From assembly GCA_051294375.1 (NCBI GenBank), contig CM119265.1:11031918-11095917 (forward strand): DNA of 64,000 bases. Reading direction: 5' to 3'. This DNA is from Paraspadella gotoi (taxonomy: Eukaryota > Chaetognatha). This document shows positions 1 to 10,949 of the stretch, one piece after another. The notes under the pieces were generated by a model that saw only the letters and a program-made list of their open reading frames with translations, was not told the DNA's origin and searched no databases. The position numbers and the translations under genes are program-made. Position 1 is the stretch's first letter. Each line of letters begins with the position of its first letter.

Positions 1-291
1 AAAATTCAAATATCTAAATTGTTTAATCTCGTTTTCTCCGACTACTATCGAAACGACGCAAAATCGTTCGCCTGCGAAAAAAAAAACAAAAAAAACGAGG
101 TTGAAAGAGAAAAAGGCAATATTAATTTTAATCTTTTTAACGAACCGTGGCTCGTCGCATAATTATTTTTTTAAATTTTTTTTCTGAAAAGAAAACAGAG
201 CAAACAAATAATTGCGGGAATGGTTGCAATAAACGAGAACAAAAAAGAGGAAGATAAAAGGGAAAATAAAAGAAGAGATCGGGAGACAAAG
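1..291. other. AT-rich start of duplicated block, copy 1
   Basis: No gene is seen. The stretch from about 33 onward is repeated nearly base for base from about 4,767. It contains A-rich runs and lies 3' (in minus-strand sense) of the LINE-like coding remnant that ends at 292. Confidence 0.6.
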
Positions 292-780
292 TCAAGCAAC
301 TCCGTCCACATGAGACGGCAACTCAATCACGGGACTTCGGGAAGCGAGCAGGTCCCCATTCTCGCGCTGAAGGCAGACAGAAAGTCTCTCAAAAAAGTGC
401 TTAGACGTTTTGCCGATATCTAAGCCTGCATTCGTTGCTTGGAGTTTGGCGAAATCTTTTAAGTTTGAGAAAGCATCCAGGTCCCATGCCCCGAAGGTAG
501 TAACAACCAGAGGGATGAAGCCAACATCGGCCGGCAGTTTGCCTTCATACTAAGCATGTTTGGCCTGGCGAGCTCGTTCCAGGGCATATGTGGGGTTGAG
601 GATGGTATGACCAAAACAGTCCTGGCGAAGGGGAGTGGCAGTTGCTGTGTCGTCAGTCGTCCAGGTGGAAGGGATTCCTTGACAGACGATGGGCTTCATC
701 TGAACCAAGGAAACCCCGTCCAACTCAATCGTGCTCGATTCTGGAACGCCCTCTTTGGGATCCTGTATAGAGATTAGAGA
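292..780 (-). pseudogene. LINE-type reverse transcriptase C-terminal remnant, copy 1
   Basis: The minus strand reads as about 140 codons ending in a stop at 294-292. Recognisable pieces are FGHTILNPTYALERA, an AKHA-stop-YEG junction, FIPLVVTTFGAWD and SVCLQREN. This layout (a KYA/KYE motif, then a 'F.PLVVETFGGW'-type motif, then a 'LQRGNA'-type end) is what I know from the extreme C-terminus of many metazoan LINE-type ORF2 proteins. No reverse transcriptase catalytic core is present. An in-frame TAG replaces the usual lysine, so this is a dead 5'-truncated copy. A second copy at 5,017-5,500 carries the same stop, so the defect predates the duplication. An alternative would be the tail of another retroelement pol. 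Confidence 0.55.
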
Positions 781-978
781 ATTGATCGTGAACTTTGCTA
801 AAAAAAAAAGGACGAAAAGAGAAGTCCTAATCGAACACCGCTTCATCTCCCAGAGAAAAAGAAAGAGAGAAAAAGAAGTATTGTAGGTCAAAGTTAGTAA
901 TGATTTGCTGAAAAATAAGTTAGAATGAGGTTTATGACCATTCAATGAAAAGAGGATTAAACTACTTCTCTTTTGAAG

Positions 979-1160
979 GGACAGTAATAATGGTTATGAG
1001 TTAGTGACAGAACCATTCAATATAAGCAGTCCCTGAGCTTCGGATAAGGCTGTAACACCATGTTACAGGCGGGTTAAGCGCTCCGTCCCTCTTAACTGAT
1101 AGGCGACCACCGGGCTAAAACCCCAGACCTTTGGGATGGCAGGCGAATGACTTGCCTCCT
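979..1160 (-). mobile_element. LTR-like fragment related to the 234-bp TRIM LTR
   Basis: On the minus strand this matches the 3' two-thirds of the LTR seen at 25,880-26,113 and 27,036-27,269, including the GAGGCAAGTCATTCGCC hairpin, the TTTTAGCCCGG arm and the GTAAC..GTTAC hairpin. It ends in CTGTCCCTTCA. The U3 side differs beyond 1,158 and no primer binding site follows, so it is either a diverged subfamily or a truncated copy. It recurs at about 5,705-5,885 in the duplicate block. Confidence 0.55.
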
Positions 1161-1433
1161 CTAACAGTATCAGTATAAACAGTATTTTTTCCTGCTACGC
1201 AAGTTAAAACTTTCGTGGAAACATACGCATTGGTCCCTGCAGTCCCGCAGCCATAACATGATATTTTTAATATATATATTATATATACATATTATGGTGA
1301 AATCTAATCCAGTTACAATTCAAAGCAGCCATAATAACCAATTCATCAGCTTACTAACTCAATGGTGCTACAGCTTAATTTAGAGCGAAAAAACTACTGT
1401 AGTATGAACGTTTGTACAGTAATTTTATTGTTA
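1161..1433. other. Non-coding spacer
   Basis: AT-rich sequence with a short (TA)n run near 1,262-1,290. No gene or RNA is seen. In the duplicate block, a 587-bp transposon (5,899-6,485) sits at the position equivalent to about 1,170. Confidence 0.5.
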
Positions 1434-3067
1434 TGTGGAAGACCACGACATAGAGAGTAGGGAGACATTTATGCATTGTTATTATGTATGAGGTAAAAAT
1501 TGAAGAGACATAACATAGTGAATATGTTGAAACATAGGCAATAACATGTGTACAGTTCGAAGGTTGAAACGGTTGTGTCTCTCGTGGCGACGGCCACGCG
1601 GAAGAAACCCCTTGAAGCCCGGGACGACGAGACCAATGACCGGAGTTCTGAGGTCATGTGGTCGTTGAGGGAAAAGAGAGAGAGAGTCGAGGTAACTCGG
1701 CCTCATCCCCCCCTCAAGTCGCGTCTCCGGAAAGAGGCGCGGCTGACCACACTGGCGTCGAATCCATGGTGGTTTGCTAAAGGTGTTCTTGCTCCAAAGA
1801 GTCGATGCTGACATACGAAATTATTTAAGTCCAAATCCATGAGCCTTGGAAATCACAGGAGGGTGGTAGCCTCTACAGTTTTTGGCGCGCCTGCGGCGTT
1901 TGCCGCCGCGTCGTCGCATCACGCCGTGCAGTCCCACATTGCGCTGGCCTTTCAGCGGGTGTATCGTAGATTTCCCGGGTATTTCCTCGTACAATTCCAA
2001 AGCCTTTCGTCGTGTAAATCGCTGGTTAAAGACGATGTTTTGTTTTGTTGGTTTTGGTGTAGAAGTGGGCGTCAGAAAAAGGTGAAGCGAGATAAGAAAA
2101 GAGGAGTAAGAAAATGGGAAAAGAAAAGAAAATTTTGAAAAAAGAATTATTAAAATATAAGGAAATAAAAGAGGGAGGATAAAAAATATAAAAGTAAGGA
2201 AAAAGGAGTAAAGTGGCAGAGTCAGTTTCACTAAGTTTATTCCTAATGGGTGAAGACAAATTGGGCGGTGTTAAAAAGGGTTTGCTCCGTGAGAGAAAAA
2301 GCCACGGGCGTTGTGATACGCAAATTGATGAAGGCGCCGGCGATAGCTTTGGTAGAGATAAGTTTTTTCTCGCGTCTCCGTGTTCCATTCGTCAACGGCG
2401 TCGTAGTAAACGTCGGGAAAAGAAAACGCTGAGGACGACTAAACAAGTGTTGGAGTTTTTGCAGAGGGATTGGTGACCGCGACACCGGAGATAGGGACTA
2501 AATTGGAGGTGTGAAAAAGGAGTCTTTTTAGGAGGGGACATGGATACGAGACGCCGAATCACTCTTGCGAATGTAGAGCTGATGGGTGAGTCCTCGCTTT
2601 CACAAAGAATATATTTTTTACCGAAAGCGGAAGATTCAAACAAGTTCCAATTCATCCATTTTTCTTGTTCAGGTTGGGAGGTAGGATACTTAGTTGGGAG
2701 GTTGGTTGGCAATATTGTGAACATTTTCAGAGGTTTTTTTATTTTTTAAAAGACAGGAAGGTTTTTGAAGGCTTTTTTTTATATAGCGTTTTTCACAGAA
2801 GGATTTTTGGGCGTGTTCTCGTCGGGCTCACCAATGTGGAAGACCACGACATAGATAGTAGGGAGACATTTATTATGTATGAGGTAAAACATTGAAGAGA
2901 CATAACATAGTGAATATTAGAGCGTTCAAATATAACAAAATATAAGATATTAAATTCTATTCATAATTATTTTACTGTAATAAGGTCTGAAGAATTCGAT
3001 GGTTATTACCATTTTTTTGTATAATTTCATCTTTCTTGTCGGAAATGACGATTTTTAATGTATAGTA
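1434..3067 (-). mobile_element. Non-autonomous LTR retrotransposon, copy 1 (cut by gap)
   Basis: The element is in minus orientation. The 3' LTR is 1,434-1,705 (272 bp, TGAGGCC...CCACA). It is preceded on the minus strand by a polypurine tract GAGGGGGGGA. The internal region is 1,706-2,834. The 5' LTR begins at 2,835 and is immediately followed (minus sense) by a primer binding site TTGGTGAGCCCGAC. That site fits the tRNA-Trp-type primer known for CsRn1-clade Ty3/gypsy elements. The 1.1-kb interior has no protease, reverse transcriptase or integrase, only a low-complexity basic open frame, so the element depends on another for mobility. The 5' LTR is broken at 2,918 by a hAT-like foldback and then by the gap. 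Confidence 0.65.
2918..3067. mobile_element. hAT-like foldback element, left end, copy 1
   Basis: It starts TAGAGCGTTCAAA directly after gtgaatat, the same junction seen at 8,205-8,213 in copy 2. Only the first 150 bp are present before the gap. Confidence 0.6.
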
Positions 3068-3092
3068 NNNNNNNNNNNNNNNNNNNNNNNNN
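3068..3092. other. Assembly gap (25 N)
   Basis: Exactly 25 N. It lies between one copy of the left block and sequence that leads into the second copy. Confidence 0.98.
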
Positions 3093-4766
3093 AAAGAGAG
3101 AGATTAGATTTCTCCGACTACCAGACAGGCGTAGGTGGCAGTTGATTTCTATCGGAGGATTTACCAAAAAAACCACTTTTATCTTCCATATTGTTAGAAT
3201 ATTACCAAAAAAATGATTAAATTTTAAACTCTACAAACAAAGTTGGCTAGAGCTACGGATAATTGAAATCCTTGCATCATTTTCTAAATTAATAATCAAG
3301 TATCCTGTTTTGCGTGATCTTTAAATGAAAAATTATGTTCCATATAGTTTGTCGCATTTTTTACTTTGTCTTGAGATTTGGAATCCTAGATCATTGTGAT
3401 GAAAAATTTTTTTACTCCGAGCTTTTCGGGTCCTTCTTAATTTTCTTTTACCTCGTGAGTTTGGTGTCATTTGTGTTAATGCATACTATTGTTCTTGCCT
3501 ATGAATTAATTTTTAAATTGACGTAGTCAAACATACTTTTTACATTTTTTAATTAAATTTGTATTAAACGAAAAATATATGTGAAATAGTCCACAATTCT
3601 AATCAAATATTACCTATTGTTGGTGCTTTGGTACCTAAAAATTAGGGGCAAAATATTTAATACTTAGCTGGAAAAAATTTTTAAGCTACTTATTAATTTG
3701 TGAGGGAATTTGTGAGACGTGCGTTTATTTGAACTAAACTCGGTTTTTGACTATTTTATAGTTTTAATAGCACTAAGAAAAATACTAAAGTTGACGAATT
3801 AACAAAACACCGGCCTCTTTTATTGAAAGGATGAAGCGTCAGCAAATTTTAATTCTCTCAATCGAAGGGTTTTTGCGGAAAAAATTTCCGCAAAAATCTG
3901 TCGATTTTTTTAAATCTGCTTGGAACCAAATTCCGTAAAATCATTCACTACCTAGAGATTTTTTTTCTTAACATTACATTTTAAAAGATATTTTTATAAC
4001 ATCCAGTATGTTATTGAATGCAGAAAATAAGTGAGATGAGAAAAGATGAGAGAAGAGAGAGATGGGCTGAAAAAAGATTGACGGAGAGGAAAGAGTGGAA
4101 AAATTAATAGTATGGGGAGAGGGGGGAACAGAACAATTGAGAGAAAGAAAAAGATAAGAAACAGGGAGAAAGGAGAAATCAGCAGAGGGAGAGAAAAGAC
4201 ATCTGAGAGGAAGGGAAAATAAGGTTAGGAAGAAAAGAAGGGATGACCAGAAAAAAATATGAGGACAGAAAAGTATGAGAAAGGGAGAGAAAGACGAGAG
4301 AAAGAGAGAAAAAGAGACGAGACAGAGAGAAAGGTTCAAATAGGAGAAAAAAATAGGTGGAAAAAAAAAAGAAAAAAAGTTTTAAAATTAACGGCCGTTG
4401 TTTTGGCCTAAGAGTAAGTATCTCTAAAAAAGCGCGATAGGTCTGACCAGAGCAATTTATCTTTAAAAGTTTCCCCGCTTAGCAATGAACAATCGTTTTA
4501 GTTTCACTAATTATGGCAGATCCGTAATGAGAATGGATGTCAGTAAAAAAAATAATGCTTCTTACCGTATTTTGAAAGGAATAGAAGATTTCACCCAGTG
4601 AGTTCGATGTGTTAGTAAGGAGAAAATAACTATGCCAACCAGTTTTTTAGATAAAGAGTGTTTTCATATTTATCAGTAGAAAAAAAGAAATAATAGTATT
4701 AGTTCAATTTCATTGTTGAAAATATCGCGCAAATCAAAATCACTGCAGTACGCCGTAAGAAAAACT
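3093..4766. other. AT-rich non-coding region
   Basis: No gene is recognised. It holds a TTTGCGGAA...TTCCGCAAA inverted repeat near 3,870-3,895, like the larger palindrome at 24,919-24,961. A purine-rich stretch runs at 4,020-4,375; open frames there are composition artefacts. Confidence 0.5.
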
Positions 4767-5898
4767 ATCGAAACGACGCAAAACGTTCGCCTGCGAAAAA
4801 AAAAACAAAAAAAACGAGGTTGAAAGAGAAAAAGGCAATATTAATTTTAATCTTTTTAACGAACCGTGGCTCGTCGCATAATTATTTTTTTAAATTTTTT
4901 TCTGAAAAGAAAACAGAGCAAACAAATAATTGCGGGAATGGTCTTTGTCAACAATAAACGAGAACAAAAAAGAGGAAGATAAAAGGGAAAATAAAAGAAG
5001 AGATCGGGAGACAAAGTCAAGCAACTCCGTCCACATGAGACGGCAACTCAATCACGGGACTTCGGGAAGCGAGCAGGTCCCCGTTCTCGCGCTGAAGGCA
5101 GACAAAGTCTCTCAAAAAAGTGCTTAGACGTTTTGCCGATATCTAAGCCTGCATTCGTTGCTTGGAGTTTGGCGAAATCTTTTAAGTTTGAGAAAGCATC
5201 CAGGTCCCATGCCCGAAGGTAGTAACAACCAGAGGGATGAAGCCAACATCGGCCGGCAGTTTGCCTTCATACTAAGCATGTTTGGCCTGGCGAGCTCGTT
5301 CCAGGGCATATGTGGGGTTGAGGATGGTATGACCAAAACAGTCCTGGCGAAGGGGAGTGGCAGTTGCTGTGTCGTCAGTCGTCCAGGTGGAAGGGATTCC
5401 TTGACAGACGATGGGCTTCATCTGAACCAAGGAAACCCCGTCCAACTCAATCGTGCTTGATTCTGGAACGCCCTCTTTGGGATCCTGTATAGAAGATTAG
5501 AGAATTGATCGTGAACTTTGCTAAAAAAAAAGGACGAAAAGAGAAGTCCTAATCGAACACCGCTTCATCTCCCAGAGAAAAAGAAAGAGAGAAAAAGAAG
5601 TATTGTAGGTCAAAGTTAGTAATGATTTGCTGAAAAATAAGTTAGAATGAGGTTTATGACCATTCAATGAAAAGAGGATTAAACTACTTCTCTTTTGAAG
5701 GGACAGTAATAATGGTTATGAGTTAGTGACAGAACCATTCAATATAAGGCAGTCCCTGAGCTTCGGATAAGGCTGTAACAACCATGTTACAGGCGGGTTA
5801 AGCGCTCCGTCCCTCTTAACTGATAGGCGACACCGGGCTAAAACCCCAGACCTTTGGGATGGCAGGCGAATGACTTGCCTCCTCTAACAGTATCAGTA
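4767..5898. repeat. Duplicated block, copy 2 (first part)
   Basis: Near-identical to about 33-1,170, with scattered 1-base indels. It includes the second LINE-like remnant and the second LTR-like fragment. The copies differ by unique insertions, which fits two haplotypes of one locus better than an old segmental duplication. Confidence 0.7.
5017..5500 (-). pseudogene. LINE-type reverse transcriptase C-terminal remnant, copy 2
   Basis: Second copy of the remnant at 292-780, with the same internal stop and terminal codons. It has an extra 1-base deletion in the run near 5,213 that shifts the frame. No catalytic domain is present. Confidence 0.55.
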
Positions 5899-6485
5899 GA
5901 AATCTACTATGAATTAATATAATAGGGGCGGGGTTCAAAACTTATCTGTGAGTCTACTTTTGGTTAAAAAAGAATTTTTTAAAAAAGTTCGATTTTAATG
6001 ATTTATTGTTGCTAAATTAAAATTAACAATATTACGATATAATCTAAAAATTTTATTTAAAGTCATCTAATAACTTTTTTTTGATGGATGCTGAAGAGCA
6101 CTAAAAAGGTTAAAAAAACAATTTAACTACAAACTTTCAAAATATTTATGTTTTCTTGGTCAAAATAAGAAAAGTAATAAATTATTGAAATGATTAGATG
6201 ATGAATGATTAAAATAGATTTCATATTTTCACATACTTAAGTGATCAAATAGTCAAAAAAGAATATACTTTGTGTAGACAACTTTTTGCAACTACCTGAA
6301 TCTGAATCTAAAAATCGGAAAATCAAAAAATTTTAGCCTTCCTAATTTAAAAAAATATTAAAAAATCTAATATATGGAGTATGGAGTAATAAAAAAAAAT
6401 TTGTCTATTCAATTTTTTTAAAATGTCTAAATTCTTTGAGGAGGTGCTTAATTCAATTTCTAACCCACTTAGTGATGTCCCCCTA
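5899..6485. mobile_element. 587-bp DNA transposon with 9-bp target duplication
   Basis: Copy 1 of the block reads straight through this site. Here the insert is flanked on both sides by gtatcagta (5,890-5,898 and 6,486-6,494). It begins GAAATCTACTATG, has TAGGGGCGGGG near the left end, and finishes CCCCCTA. There is no coding capacity. The same termini bound the huge insert in erlin intron 2 (22,233 and 42,543). A 9-bp duplication is typical of Mutator-like elements, but the termini do not let me assign a superfamily. Confidence 0.7.
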
Positions 6486-8212
6486 GTATCAGTATAAACA
6501 GTATTTTTTCCTGCTACGCAAGTTAAAACTTCGTGAACATACGCATTGGTCCCTGCAGTCCCGCAGCCATAACATGATATTTTTATATATTATTATATAT
6601 ACATATTATGGTGAAATCTAATCCAGTTACAATTCAAAGCAGCCATAATAACCAATTCATCAGCTTACTAACTCAATGGTGCTACAGCTTAATTTAGAGC
6701 GAAAAAACTATGTAGTATGAACGTTGTACAGTAATTTTTATGTTATGTGGAAACCACGACATAGAGAGTAGGGAGACATTTATTATGTATGAGGTAAAAT
6801 TGAAGAGACATAAATAGTGATATTGTGAAACATAGGCATATACATGTGTACAGTTCGAAGGTTGAAACGGTTGTGTCTCTCGTGGCGACGGCCACGACGG
6901 AAGAAACCCCTTGAAGCCCGGGACGACGAGACCAATGACCGGAGTTCTGAGGTCATGTGGTCGTTGAGGGCAAGAGAGAGAGAGTCGAGGTAACTCGGCC
7001 TCATCCCCCCTCAAGTCGCGTCTCCGGAAAAAGGCGCGGCTGACCACACTGGCGTCGAATCCATGGTGGTTTGCTAAAAGGTGTTCTTGCTCCAAAGAGT
7101 CGATGCTGACATACGAAATTATTTAAGTCCAAATCCATGAGCCTTGGAATCACAGGAGGGTGGTAGCCTCTACAGTTTTGGGCGCGCCTGCGGCGTTTGC
7201 CGCCGCGTCGTCGCCGCCGTGCAGTCCAATTGCGCTGGCCTTTCAGCGGGTGTATCGTTAGATTTCCGGGTATTTCCTCGTACACATTCCAAAGCCTTTT
7301 TCGTCGTGTAAATCGCTGGTTAAAGACGATGTTTGTGTTTGTTGGTTTTGGTGTAGAGGTGGGCGTCAGAAAAAGGTGAAGCGAGATAAGAAAAGAGGAG
7401 TAAGAAAATGGGAAAAGAAAAGAAAATTTTGAAAAAAGAATTATTAAAATATAAGGAAATAAAAGGAGGGGGATAAAAAATATAAAAGTAAGGAAAAAAG
7501 GAGTAAAAGTGGCAGAGTCAGTTTCACTAAGTTTATTCCTAATGGGTGAAGACAAATTGGGCGGTGTTAAAAGGGTTTGCTCCGTGAGAGACAGCCACGG
7601 GCGTTGTGGATACGCAAATTGATGAAGGCGCCGGCGATAGCTTTGTAGAGATAAGTTTTTTCTCGCGTCTCCGTGTTCCATTCGTCAACGGCGTCGTAGT
7701 AAACGTCGGGAAAAGAAAAACGCTGAGGACGACTAAACAAGTGTTGGAGTTTTTGGCAGAGGGATTGGTGACCGCGACACCGGAGATAGGGACTTAAATT
7801 GGAGGTGTGAAAAAGGAGTCTTTTTAGGAGGGGACATGGATACGAGACGCCGAATCACTCTTGCGAATGTAGAGCTGATGGGTGAGTCCTCGCTTTCACA
7901 AAGAAATATTTTTTTACCGAAAGCGAAGATTCAAACAAGTTCCAATTCATCCATTTTTCTTGTTCACGTTGGGAGGTAGGATACTTAGTTGGGAGGTTGG
8001 TTGGCAATATTGTGAACATTTTCAGAGGTTTTTTTATTTTTTAAAGACAGGAAGGTTTTTAGAAGGCTTTTTTTTTATATAGCGTTTTTTCACAGAAGGA
8101 TTTTTGGGCGTGTTCTCGTCGGCTCACCAATGTGGAAGACCACGACATAGAAGTAGGGAGACATTTATTATGTATGAGGTAAAACATTGAAGAGACATAA
8201 CATAGTGAATAT

Positions 8213-9538
8213 TAGAGCGTTCAAATATAACAAAATATAAGATATTAAATTCTATTCATAATTATTTTACTTTCATCTAAGAATCATAGTAACATTTTTT
8301 TGTTAATTCAGTTTTTTCTAAAATTTTTGTGTAATTGTAATTATGATATCTGTGTTCTTTTTTTTTCTCTTTTTTCCAATTTAAAATTTGTTCTCTTTTA
8401 TTTATGTTAATTGCACTATCTTTAATTTTTTGGAAATTTTTTTTTTTCTCTCCTTTCAAATAGATTAAAAAATTTTTTATTAATTCATTTGCTATAAACT
8501 GTAATAAAAACAAACATGTACATTAAAAATAAAAAAGTATACAGAATTTTTGTTTCATCTCTAAATATTTTAAATAGAAAAAATCAAAATATAAATTCTA
8601 TTCATAATTATTTTACTGTAATAAGGTCTGAAGAATTCGATGGTGATACCATTTTTTTGTATAATTTCATCTTCTTGTCGGAAATGAATTTTTAATGTAT
8701 ATAAAATGTTAATAAAATATGGCAAATATTATAAGTTATGATAAATCAAATTATTAATTTTTTTTAAATTTACATGAGCTTTTAAAATATAAAAATAAAG
8801 ACCTATAAAAATATTTTGATAAATTAATTTCTCAATTTTATGTTTTATTAAAAGTAAGTTAGCTATATTTATTAATAATTATAAATAAAAAATTAGGCCA
8901 AAGTTAAAAAATAATAATTTAAAATTTTTTATCCCAGAATCGCATTCCTTCAAAAAGTTGATATAAGAAAATATAATTTTTATTAAAAAATTATGCAATT
9001 AAGTAGTCAAAATTTTAAAAAAATATAATTTTAAACCAAAAATGTTTAAATTAAACAAAAATCATAGTTTTTAACATTTTTAACCAAATTAATGAAAGAA
9101 TTTGTTAAAATAGATTTTACTTTCTTATATCAACTTTTTGCAAGGAATTCAAATCTGGTTTTAAAATTTCAAAATATTTATTTTTTCACTTTAGCCTATT
9201 TTTAACTACTAATTATTAATAAATATAGCTAACAAGCTGTAAATAAAATATAAAATTTATAAATAAGCTTACTGAAATATTTTCATGGGTCTTTATTTTG
9301 ATATTTATAAGCTAAATATGAATTTTATAAAATTTTAATAATTTTAGTTTTTCATACTTTACAATGGTTGCGCCATTTTAATAGCACCTTATATGCTTCA
9401 AAAATCGCCATTGGCGACAAGGAAGATGAAACTATACCAAAAAATGGTTATCATCATCAAATTCTTCAGACCTTATTACATTAAAACAATAATGAATGAA
9501 ATTAAATATCTTATATTTTGTTATCTTTGAACGCTCTA
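8213..9538. mobile_element. hAT-like foldback element
   Basis: The ends are TAGAGCGTTCAAA and its inverse. Almost the full length is an imperfect inverted repeat with about 600-bp arms around 9,000. The flanks gtgaatat and gtggatat form an 8-bp duplication with one mismatch, and TAGAG fits the 5'-YARNG end rule of hAT elements. The uninterrupted LTR sequence at 1,510-1,560 gives the empty site. It is non-coding. Confidence 0.7.
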
Positions 9539-9689
9539 GTGGATATGTTGAAACTAGTGTTCCGATAACCGTTAACTGTTAACGGTTATTAACGGTTAAA
9601 AATCATTTTAACTTAACCGTTAATATATTTATTTTTAACGGTTAAATTCGGTTAATTCTCAAATGGATTTTTTTCATTTTTTGGTATGA

Positions 9690-9985
9690 AATCTTTAAAT
9701 TTAAAAAAAAAACCTATTTTTTTTCTGTTCTCTCTTATTCTCCCTATCCCCTTCTCACCATATTTTACCCCTCTCTCTCTTCTCCACTTTTCCCCTGCTT
9801 TGTTATTTTCTTCTTTTTTTCTATCCCCATCTCTCTCTTATTTTTTCTTCCCCTTTATTTATCTCCTCCTGTTCCTTTCTTTTTTTTTCTTTCTTTTCTT
9901 TTTCTTTCTTTTTCTTTCCCCTTTCTTTTTTCTCCTTTTTTCGCCCTTTGCTTTTACCTTTTTCCTTTTTTTTTGCCCTTTCATG
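9690..9985 (+). repeat. Pyrimidine tract
   Basis: A CT-rich tract of about 300 bp. It generates spurious Phe/Leu/Ser/Pro reading frames and no gene is present. Confidence 0.8.
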
Positions 9986-10553
9986 CAATAATATATATTC
10001 AATTTAGCTAAAAATAAATAATCCCTCTTATTTTACTTTTCTCTCTTTTTTCTTTCCCTATTTAAAATTAACAAAGAAGCAAATGAAATAAACCGAATGA
10101 ATGAAAAAAATGAATAAAAAACTAAATAAAATGTTTTTTTTAATTTAAAAATTAATAATAGAAGGAACCAATCTTAAAAAAGACATATAAAAAAGAATAA
10201 TGATGATATACTTTTAATTAAACTGAAAAAATATTTATTAATCAATAAATATTTTGATCAATTGATAAATCAACCAGTCTATCAATAAATTAAAATTTAT
10301 ATTTATTCGTCAATGACCATTGTGTCATAGTTTATGAAAGACTAACAACAGAAAACAAGCGTTTAAGAAACTAACAACTACAAAAATAATGAGGAAGAGA
10401 GAAGTAGAGAAAGAAAAAGAGAAAGCAAAAGAGAGAAAGAGAAAACAAAATATAGAATTAGAATTTGATGATATCCTTTCGTTTCGTTGTGTTATGAGAT
10501 TAGCAAAAATATTTGTTTTGTTACAACAACAATTTTATTTGACATAAAAAACA

Positions 10554-10587
10554 GACATGTTTCGACTCTGTTTCAAGTCTTTATCAG
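10554..10587 (-). ncRNA. Degenerate hammerhead-ribozyme-like motif
   Basis: The minus strand reads CTGATAA, a GACT..AGTC stem, then GAAAC-AT-GTC. It has the order of a hammerhead core, but the conserved G of CUGANGA is A, so it is probably inactive. It lies in the 9,555-10,768 element. Confidence 0.4.
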
Positions 10588-10949
10588 CGCATTCAAGAGC
10601 CAGAGTTAAAGAGAAAATACCAATAAATACTTTAGTTTGTTTTAAATCTAAATATTTTAAATTTAAAGTTAAATTATAAAATTAACCGATCTTAACGGTT
10701 AACCGTTAAAAATGTTAGTTTTAACGGTTAAGCGAATTTCCTAAAAAATTAACGGTTATCGAACTCTAGTTGAAACATAGGTAATAACATGTGTACAGTT
10801 CGAAGGTTGAAACGGTTGTGTCTCTCGTGGCTACGGCCACGACGGAAGAAACCCGTTGAAGCCCGGGACGACGAGACCAATGACCGGAGTTCTGAGGTCA
10901 TGTGGTCCTTGAGAGAAAAGAGAGAGAGAGTCGAGGTAACTCGGCCTCA

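Larger units (their letters stand above)
9555..10768. mobile_element. hAT-like element with AACCGTTAA-rich termini
   Basis: Termini TAGTGTTCCGATAACCGTTAA-type and TAGAGTTCGATAACCGTTAA-type are inverted. The target duplication is a perfect 8-bp gttgaaac (9,547-9,554 and 10,769-10,776). No transposase is seen. The interior includes a pyrimidine tract at 9,700-9,980 and a hammerhead-like repeat at 10,554-10,587. A relative with the same end motif spans 29,552-41,622. Confidence 0.75.
6746..10949 (-). mobile_element. Non-autonomous LTR retrotransposon, copy 2, with nested hAT elements
   Basis: The 3' LTR is 6,746-7,003, with a polypurine tract adjacent in minus sense. The interior is 7,004-8,130, ending at the TTGGTGAGCC-type primer binding site. 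The 5' LTR is split into 8,131-8,212, 9,539-9,554 and 10,769-10,949 by two later insertions. The whole is flanked by gtta (6,742-6,745 and 10,950-10,953), a 4-bp target duplication, and the LTR has canonical TG...CA ends. No pol genes are present. A basic 226-codon frame in the interior (minus strand, 7,681-7,001) is not recognisable as gag. Confidence 0.65.
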
